Assembly: GCA_003219495.1 (NCBI GenBank)
Contig: QHOZ01000210.1
Span: 1-9,916, forward strand
Length of the DNA stretch: 9,916 nt
Source of the DNA: Verrucomicrobiota bacterium
GTDB lineage: Bacteria > Verrucomicrobiota > Verrucomicrobiae > Chthoniobacterales > UBA10450
Direction: 5' to 3'
This document shows positions 5,321 through 9,916 of this stretch, one piece after another (the first letter of the stretch is position 1; each line of letters starts with the position of its first letter). A model generated the notes under the pieces. That model ran no database searches and was not told the DNA's origin. It was given only the letters and a program-made list of their open reading frames with translations. Position numbers and translations under genes: made by a program.

Positions 5321-6385
5321 TTAGATGGATGACCCTTTGGCTGAACTCGGTGAGCTCGAGCCGTGAGGAATCGTCACTTCGTCGCGGCGACCTTTATTTT
5401 GCGCTTCCAACATAACTTCGAGGTTCGTCGCTGCGGTCTGCAGTTCGAACTCTAAGTTAGACACGCGCGAGGTGAAAAAGTTAAACGGAATCAGCGAGAA
5501 GATGGCGATGCCGAGACCGCACGCGGTGGCGATGAGCGCCTCCGCGATACCGCCGGTGACCGCGACAACCGCGATTTCTTCGTTCCCCAAAGCGCCGAAC
5601 GCTTTGATGAGTCCGGTGACCGTTCCCAACAATCCGAGCAACGGCGCGAGAGTCACCAATGTGTCCATCACGACGAGAAATCGTCCGGCACGCTTGATCT
5701 CGATACCGGCCGCCACTTGCAACGCGCCCTGCAACGACGCGTGTTGATGGTTCAAGCCGTTCCACATCATTCGCAATACGGGGTCTCGTGAATCGCGCGA
5801 AAGCCGCGACGCCTCCGCGACGTCGTTGTTATCGATCGCGGTGAAAACTTTCTCAATCCGTTTTGGATCGCGGCGGAACCAGCGGCCGCCCCACCAAAAG
5901 ACGCGCTCGATGACGACGGTGAGGGCGACGATCGAGACGAGAAGGATCGGCCACATCACCGGGCCGCCCTGATTAAATTTATCGATGAAATAATTGCCGG
6001 TGACTTTTGTTTCGTACAAGTGAGCCGACGGAGCGGGTGAACCACTTGCGGCTGGACTCAGCGTCGCAGTCACACTCGCACCGGGTGCGGCGGGAGCTCC
6101 GACAGGGGGAGCGCCAGCTGGCGCGGTGCCCGGAGCGCCTGGAGGCATTCCGGCAGGTTGACCCGGAGCGCCAGGAGCGGGCGCACCTGGAGCCGGTGCG
6201 CCAGGTTGGATGGGCGCGCCCGGTTGTCCGGCGGGTTGACCCGGCGCGGGATTCATCGGAGCGCCTGCGGGTGGTGCACCTGCCGGTGGTGGCGGCGGCG
6301 CTTGTTGTCCGGGACGCTGCTGCGGAGGTTGGGCAAATGCAGCCAAGGCGATGATGCTGAGACAGAGAGTAAGCAAGGTTTTCAT
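5321..6385 (-). CDS. exbB: ExbB/TolQ/MotA-family proton channel with signal peptide and Pro/Ala/Gly-rich periplasmic extension
   Basis: This 354-residue protein is the three-helix channel component of the TonB-energising motor. It starts with a signal peptide (MKTLLTLCLSIIALAAFA, likely cleaved after A16-F-A18), followed by about 100 residues of Pro/Ala/Gly-rich low-complexity sequence (20-120) and a short segment (LYETKVTGNYFIDKF). The ExbB core follows: helix 1 at about 141-164 (PVMWPILLVSIVALTVVIERV), a cytoplasmic loop, helix 2 at about 240-263 with the signature TLAPLLGLLGTVTGLIKAF, and helix 3 at about 273-300 with GGIAEALIATACGLGIAI. It is well above the roughly 240 residues of E. coli ExbB because of the N-terminal extension. 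It is the first gene of the operon, 6 bp before exbD. The ATG at 6383-6385 gives the signal peptide; no clear Shine-Dalgarno precedes it. Confidence 0.93.
   Translation of the reverse strand: MKTLLTLCLSIIALAAFAQPPQQRPGQQAPPPPPAGAPPAGAPMNPAPGQPAGQPGAPIQPGAPAPGAPAPGAPGQPAGMPPGAPGTAPAGAPPVGAPAAPGASVTATLSPAASGSPAPSAHLYETKVTGNYFIDKFNQGGPVMWPILLVSIVALTVVIERVFWWGGRWFRRDPKRIEKVFTAIDNNDVAEASRLSRDSRDPVLRMMWNGLNHQHASLQGALQVAAGIEIKRAGRFLVVMDTLVTLAPLLGLLGTVTGLIKAFGALGNEEIAVVAVTGGIAEALIATACGLGIAIFSLIPFNFFTSRVSNLEFELQTAATNLEVMLEAQNKGRRDEVTIPHGSSSPSSAKGSSI
6026..6328 (-). repeat. Pro/Ala/Gly low-complexity coding repeat in exbB
   Basis: This section encodes ExbB residues 20-120, dominated by GAP, PAG and PGQPAG units, for example GAPAPGAPAPGAPGQPAG. 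At DNA level it is a run of imperfect GC-rich units such as GGAGCGCCNGG on the plus strand. It would form a flexible, extended chain in the periplasm. Such repeats are prone to slippage and to assembly error, though the frame is open throughout here. Confidence 0.75.
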
Positions 6386-6430
6386 AGTTTCTGCGGAGTT
6401 GAATTAACTGCTCGGTATATCCTCTTTATT

Positions 6431-6443
6431 CCAAATCGTTTGG
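6431..6443. promoter_or_regulatory. Inverted repeat CCAAA-TCG-TTTGG upstream of exbB
   Basis: This is a perfect 5-bp dyad with a 3-bp centre, lying 46-58 bp upstream of the exbB ATG in the AT-rich stretch where a promoter would be expected. It could be an operator. It does not resemble a Fur box closely enough to name a regulator. Confidence 0.25.
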
Positions 6444-6456
6444 AGGCGAGTCGAGC

Positions 6457-6472
6457 AAAAGTTTTCACTTTT
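6457..6472. promoter_or_regulatory. Inverted repeat AAAAGT-TTTC-ACTTTT upstream of exbB
   Basis: This is a perfect 6-bp dyad with a 4-bp centre, 72-87 bp upstream of the exbB ATG. It could be a regulator site upstream of the promoter or chance AT-rich symmetry. No known consensus is matched with confidence. Confidence 0.2.
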
Positions 6473-6583
6473 CTTTAGGGACGAAGCGCTACCGGCGAAC
6501 GTCACTCTATACTTCGCATCACACGGCGCCTCAGGATGTAAGACAACGTTGTTTAGTCGAACGTTAGATCGACCGTCAATCGC

Positions 6584-7348
6584 TTAACCTGCGTTGACCA
6601 CGCGATTCCTCAATGGCGGCCAACTCCCGATGCGCGCTTCCAATGCGTCCCCCTTGCGGATCGGCCCGACTCCCGAGGGGGTCCCGGTCAAGATCACGTC
6701 GCCGGGCAGCAAAGTCAGCGATTGGCTGGCAAAGGAAACGATTTCGCCTACCGAATAAATCATCTGACTGGTGCGCGCGCTCTGCTTGACCTCGCCGTTT
6801 GCGCGCAGTTCCACGGGCAGATCGCCAACATCGACCTCTGCATAAACAAATGGGCCGATCGGGGTGTAGGTGTCGAACGACTTGCAGCGGCCAAATTGTT
6901 TTTCCGATTTCTGCAAATCGCGGTCGCTGACGTCGAGCCCGACGGTGTAACCGAAGATGAAATCGTGCGCCTGCTCCGCCGAAATATTTTTCGCGCGGCG
7001 GCCTATCACAATCGCGAGCTCGGTTTCGTAATCCGTTTGATGCTCCGGAAACGCGATCTCGATAACGCCGTTGTGCGGCAGAAGCGAGGTCGGCGCCTTG
7101 AACCAAATGAGCGGCGTCCCAAGCGGGGTGCGTTTCATCTCCGCGATGTGGTCGGCGTAGTTCAATCCGACCGCGATCAGCTTCGACGGCGCGACTGGAA
7201 GATCGACATTCACCTCAGAAAGCTTCCGCGTCTCACCGGACGGTTCGATGTCGATCCAATACGGCTTCGCCAAAACCTGAACCGTATCGCCGATCACTTC
7301 GCCGTAGAAAAATTTTTCTCCCGATTTGAATCCGCCAAACGTCCGCAT
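6584..7348 (-). CDS. Fumarylacetoacetate hydrolase (FAA) family protein
   Basis: This 254-residue cytoplasmic enzyme belongs to the metal-dependent FAA hydrolase family, which cleaves or isomerises acylpyruvate-type compounds; members include acylpyruvate hydrolases, oxaloacetate decarboxylases and homoprotocatechuate-pathway isomerase/decarboxylases. Family marks include VGLNYADHIAEM at 60-71, the metal-binding YETELAIVIG at 107-116 with Glu108 and Glu110, GYTVGLDVSDRD at 133-144 with third ligand Asp139, KSFDTYTPIGP at 156-166, and LLPGDVILTGTPSGVG at 213-228. The exact substrate cannot be read from sequence. I chose the ATG at 7346-7348, 4 bp after the preceding stop, because MRTFGGF fits the family. 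An upstream in-frame start at 7459 would add 37 residues lying inside the neighbouring gene. It is the last gene of a three-gene minus-strand group. Confidence 0.93.
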   Translation of the reverse strand: MRTFGGFKSGEKFFYGEVIGDTVQVLAKPYWIDIEPSGETRKLSEVNVDLPVAPSKLIAVGLNYADHIAEMKRTPLGTPLIWFKAPTSLLPHNGVIEIAFPEHQTDYETELAIVIGRRAKNISAEQAHDFIFGYTVGLDVSDRDLQKSEKQFGRCKSFDTYTPIGPFVYAEVDVGDLPVELRANGEVKQSARTSQMIYSVGEIVSFASQSLTLLPGDVILTGTPSGVGPIRKGDALEARIGSWPPLRNRVVNAG

Positions 7349-7352
7349 GCTT

Positions 7353-8123
7353 CTATTTCGCGACCACGCCCACAAAATCGCGCACCGCTTTTTGCTCGGC
7401 GATTGAAAATGCGCTGCCGTTCGCGCGCTTAAACCAAAACGCACTCGAAGAGCCACCATCGAGATTGAGCGCTCGCTGAATTTTAAAGTCGGGGATCGTC
7501 ACGATCGCGAGAATATTTGCCAGGTCCGCGAGCGATACGTCCGAGCAAAAGGCCAGGGCCGCTCTGTCGCCGCCGTTTACCGCGACAAAAGTGCGCCGCG
7601 CCATCCTGGTTGATTCCAAACCGCGAACCGCCTTGCCGAGATCGACAAGCATCGGTCCGCACTCGACTGCCGTCTCCGGTTTTTGCGCCATAGAAAATTC
7701 GGCGACACGCGAGATTTGAAACTTCTTGGGGCTTGCGCTCAACACGCCGCTGAGCAAACGCGCCTTTTGCAGCGGCGCGACGACGTTTCCATCCATCACG
7801 AGCAAGCCGATCGGCTTGTACTCAGGATCGAAGTAACCGCCGTTTACTCCGACGAGAAATTTTCCACGCGCCATCGCTTCTTCCAGATCGAGACGCGGCT
7901 CCGATGGTTGATCAACAACGCGTAACCGGAAGGACTTGGTGGAGAAAATCGCCAGGTCGAGAGATGCCCTTTCGCCGCTGCTGGAATCCTCCGCGACCAG
8001 ATAGCGATGCTCGAGTCCTTTCACCGGGGACGGTTCGCTTTCGCTCGAGATTTGTTTCCACTCCGCGCCGGCCGTGGTCGCGAAAAAAATCAGGGGCAGT
8101 GCGAACCGGCTAAACTTTCGCAC
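7353..8123 (-). CDS. Secreted phosphodiester glycosidase (NAGPA-like) family protein
   Basis: This 256-residue protein begins with a signal peptide (MRKFSRFALPLIFFATTAGA, likely cleaved before Glu21), so it should act outside the cytoplasm. It matches the domain shared with mammalian N-acetylglucosamine-1-phosphodiester alpha-N-acetylglucosaminidase and bacterial exopolysaccharide-associated proteins. Key patterns are VGVNGGYFDPEYKPIGLLVMDG at about 91-112 and ALNLDGGSSSAFW at 218-230, with VECGPMLV at 153-160 between. The natural substrate is unknown; cell-envelope polysaccharide phosphodiesters are possible. The start is a GTG at 8121-8123, 14 bp inside the end of the upstream TPR gene. No ATG occurs before residue 84, and only the GTG start yields the signal peptide. 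It is 4 bp upstream of the FAA hydrolase gene and probably co-transcribed. Confidence 0.85.
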   Translation of the reverse strand: MRKFSRFALPLIFFATTAGAEWKQISSESEPSPVKGLEHRYLVAEDSSSGERASLDLAIFSTKSFRLRVVDQPSEPRLDLEEAMARGKFLVGVNGGYFDPEYKPIGLLVMDGNVVAPLQKARLLSGVLSASPKKFQISRVAEFSMAQKPETAVECGPMLVDLGKAVRGLESTRMARRTFVAVNGGDRAALAFCSDVSLADLANILAIVTIPDFKIQRALNLDGGSSSAFWFKRANGSAFSIAEQKAVRDFVGVVAK

Positions 8124-9916
8124 TGTATTTGTCGATCAAAGCTTGAAAGCGTGGATCTTTGCGCAACGGGTCCCACACCGGATTCAACTTGAGGCCGCTG
8201 ACAGTCACCTCGCTCGGCCGACTTAGCAGTCCGTCCAGCATCTCGATCGCGCGATTGTTGTCACCGACGATTGCGTAGATCTCGGCCGCCTGCGCGGTAA
8301 TTGCCGGACCTTCGAACGCATCCTTGCTTTCGGGACGGAGTTGCATCGCGCGCTGCGCTTCGGCTAACGCCGCATCCTTTTCGCCCAGCCAGGCGTGAAT
8401 CCTCGCTAGTAGAATACGGGAGTCGGCATCGTCCGGCTTTTGTTTGGCGTTCTCCTCTAAAACAACTTTTGCTTTCAAAAACGCGGCGTGGGCCTGGTTC
8501 GCATCGCCCAATCCTTTTTGAGCGAGCCCGATGACAAAATACTTCAACGCTATCGAGTGGGGAATTGACGTGAACAGCTCGTCCGGCGAATTTTGGGCAA
8601 GCTGGAGAACTTCATTGTATTTGCGCTGAAGCAACAGGAACTCCAGTGAGCCTCCGAGGACATTGAGCTTCTCCTCACCGCTCATCGGCATCGTTTTAAC
8701 TTTTTCGAGACATTCGTTTCCGATGCTTAAATCTCCGCTCATGCTGATCGCGAGTTTGGCCTTGATCACCCAAAGCCCCAGCGAGTCAGGCTGAATTTGA
8801 AGCGCCTGATCGACCACTTTAATCGCAGATGTGAAATCGCGCTGCATTGCGTAATTGAAAGAGAGATTCTGCAGCGGCCAGGTATCCTTCGGATTTAACT
8901 TCGCCGCTTTCTGAAGGTTTTCCGTCGATTCAGACCATTTGCCCTGGCGGCGTTGAATCGCGCCGACCGCGAGACAGGCTTCCGATTCGTTCGGCAAACC
9001 CCGTTGCGCGATTTGAAACTCTTTCAGCGCGGCGTCGAAATTGTTGTCGCCATAATAATACGAAAAACCGAGCGCGAGATGGCCTTCAGGCAAATCGGGT
9101 TGCAGTTCCAAAGCGCGTTCGGCAAGGGAGCGCGCTTTGCTCCGGCGTTCGGACGTTCGATCGTAAGAACGGACGATCCAGCTTTCGAGTTGCGAATAGC
9201 GGGCGTAGGCGAGCGCAAACTTCGGATCGAGCGAAATCGCGCGCTCGTACATTTGTTCGCCCTCTTTCAATTTAGCGAGGTCTTCGTAGGAACTGCTTTG
9301 GAGATCATGCGCGCGGACGAACGCCAGATAAGCCTCGTTATTCTGGGTCGGCTTGCTTTCGATCTGCGCCTTCTCGCTCGGCGAAAGTTTAGCCTGCAAT
9401 TCGCCCGCGATTTTTTGCGCCAGATCTGTCTGAATCGCGAAGACGTCGGTCAAATCCCGATCGTAGTCGCTCGCCCAAAGGTGCTCGTCTGTAATTGCAT
9501 CAATTAATTGCACGTTTACGCGAACGCGATTTCCAGATCGACGCACGCTGCCTTCCAAAATAGTCGAAACGCCGAGCGCTTTTCCGATTTCGCGAACGTT
9601 TGGCACCTTGCCGCGATAGCCCATGACCGAGGTCCGCGAGATTACCTTCAAGTCACCAATTTTCGAAAGGTTCGTGAGAATGTCGTCCTGCACGCCGTCC
9701 GCGAAATACGCGTTCTCTTTTTCGTCGCTCAGATTTTCAAATGGAAGCACAGCGATCGACTTGTCGATCTTGTGCGCAGCAGCTCGCGGCAAAACGAAAA
9801 ACCCGGCACAGATCGAAACGATCACGCCCGCCGCGGCGAGCATGAAAATATTGCGGCGACGATGGGAAGGCGTCGCGACCGAGGGCGTTGCTTTAATGCC
9901 TTGCGGCGTCACGTCG
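8110..9916 (-). CDS. Membrane protein with TolB-like/FlgO-type domain and TPR repeats (5' end outside window)
   Basis: The visible part is about 600 residues, numbered from the in-frame GTG at 9910-9912. A basic stretch (HRRR) precedes one membrane helix at about 22-42. Then comes the conserved TolB-like block KSIAVLPFENLSDEKENAYFADG with GVQDDILTNLSKI, the IGKALGVSTILEGSVRRSG motif and LWASDYDRDLTDVFAIQ (about 51-165). From about 190 to the end are helical repeats of TPR type, for example ALELQPDLPEGHLALGFSYY and AAKLNPKDTWPLQNLSFNYA. In known proteins this block is often joined to an N-terminal Ser/Thr kinase, adenylate cyclase or winged-helix DNA-binding domain. Because the frame stays open to the window edge and the helix is at the visible N-terminus, I infer a cytoplasmic domain beyond it. 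The C-terminal LNPVWDPLRKDPRFQALI motif is typical of this class. It overlaps the next gene by 14 bp. Confidence 0.85.
   Translation of the reverse strand, partial: DVTPQGIKATPSVATPSHRRRNIFMLAAAGVIVSICAGFFVLPRAAAHKIDKSIAVLPFENLSDEKENAYFADGVQDDILTNLSKIGDLKVISRTSVMGYRGKVPNVREIGKALGVSTILEGSVRRSGNRVRVNVQLIDAITDEHLWASDYDRDLTDVFAIQTDLAQKIAGELQAKLSPSEKAQIESKPTQNNEAYLAFVRAHDLQSSSYEDLAKLKEGEQMYERAISLDPKFALAYARYSQLESWIVRSYDRTSERRSKARSLAERALELQPDLPEGHLALGFSYYYGDNNFDAALKEFQIAQRGLPNESEACLAVGAIQRRQGKWSESTENLQKAAKLNPKDTWPLQNLSFNYAMQRDFTSAIKVVDQALQIQPDSLGLWVIKAKLAISMSGDLSIGNECLEKVKTMPMSGEEKLNVLGGSLEFLLLQRKYNEVLQLAQNSPDELFTSIPHSIALKYFVIGLAQKGLGDANQAHAAFLKAKVVLEENAKQKPDDADSRILLARIHAWLGEKDAALAEAQRAMQLRPESKDAFEGPAITAQAAEIYAIVGDNNRAIEMLDGLLSRPSEVTVSGLKLNPVWDPLRKDPRFQALIDKYSAKV

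Larger units (their letters stand above)
6386..6583. promoter_or_regulatory. Intergenic region with presumed exbB operon promoter
   Basis: This 198-bp gap separates the stop of the hydrolase gene (6584) from the exbB start (6385), both on the minus strand, so it should hold the end of one operon and the promoter of the next. AT-rich sequence with TATACC and AATAAA at 6415-6435 (minus strand) could be -10 elements, but no matching -35 stands out. Two dyads nearby are listed separately. Further up, ACAACGTTGT (6543-6552) is a perfect palindrome, with related AACGTT at 6560-6565. GTCGA (6556-6560) and TCGAC (6569-6573) could form a small hairpin 3' of the hydrolase, without a T tract. Confidence 0.4.

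Noticed and set aside
6026..6328. CRISPR-like or minisatellite array
   Set aside because: The repeated units are an open, in-frame Pro/Ala/Gly coding stretch of ExbB without regular spacers.
6556..6573. GTCGA/TCGAC hairpin as a terminator for the FAA hydrolase operon
   Set aside because: The stem is only 5 bp and no T tract follows on the minus strand.
6722..7432. Plus-strand 236-codon open frame opposite the FAA hydrolase gene
   Set aside because: It lies antisense to a strongly supported gene, has no ribosome-binding site or domain, and is a shadow of the minus-strand coding.
7349..7459. Earlier start for the FAA hydrolase gene
   Set aside because: The extra 37 residues lie inside the preceding gene and are not family-like; the ATG at 7348 follows the preceding stop by 4 bp.

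Overview
The window is a gene-dense bacterial segment (about 9.9 kb, moderately GC-rich) with at least nine genes, eight of them on the minus strand. I see no rRNA, tRNA, CRISPR array, insertion sequence or phage gene. The likely source is a Gram-negative soil-type bacterium, possibly Verrucomicrobiota. That guess rests on the TonB/ExbB/ExbD system, the secreted phosphodiester glycosidase-like protein, the TolB-like/TPR protein, the general lack of Shine-Dalgarno sequences, and a 30-bp repeat-like insert that resembles, from memory only, repeats in that group. It is an inference, not a match.

Layout, left to right. Positions 1-154 are non-coding. Positions 155-3148 (minus) hold leuS (leucyl-tRNA synthetase) followed after 12 bp by mscL (mechanosensitive channel with an added zinc-ribbon-like tail). 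After a 35-bp divergent gap comes rdgB (plus, 3184-3795; nucleotide-pool sanitising pyrophosphatase), which carries an unusual in-frame 10-codon insert. rdgB ends tail to tail, with overlapping stop codons, against a four-gene minus-strand operon: exbB (6385-5321), exbD (5314-4874), tonB (4869-4289, broken by a single-base frameshift) and a second exbD (4286-3792). A 198-bp intergenic region (6386-6583) holds the presumed operon promoter. The remainder is a second minus-strand operon: a TolB-like/TPR membrane protein cut by the window edge (9916-8110), a secreted phosphodiester glycosidase-family protein (8123-7353, GTG start) and a fumarylacetoacetate hydrolase-family enzyme (7348-6584).

How the genes work together: ExbB and ExbD would form the proton-driven inner-membrane motor that energises outer-membrane transport through TonB. 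The operon has two ExbD paralogues whose N-terminal halves are nearly identical, and both ExbB and the distal ExbD carry long Pro/Ala/Gly-rich periplasmic segments. leuS, mscL and rdgB are housekeeping or stress genes. The third group has no obvious shared pathway, but its spacing (14-bp overlap, then 4 bp) implies co-transcription. I find no convincing new defence or mobile system. The points most worth a second look are the repeat-like insert inside rdgB, the tonB frameshift, and the near-identical DNA in the two exbD copies.
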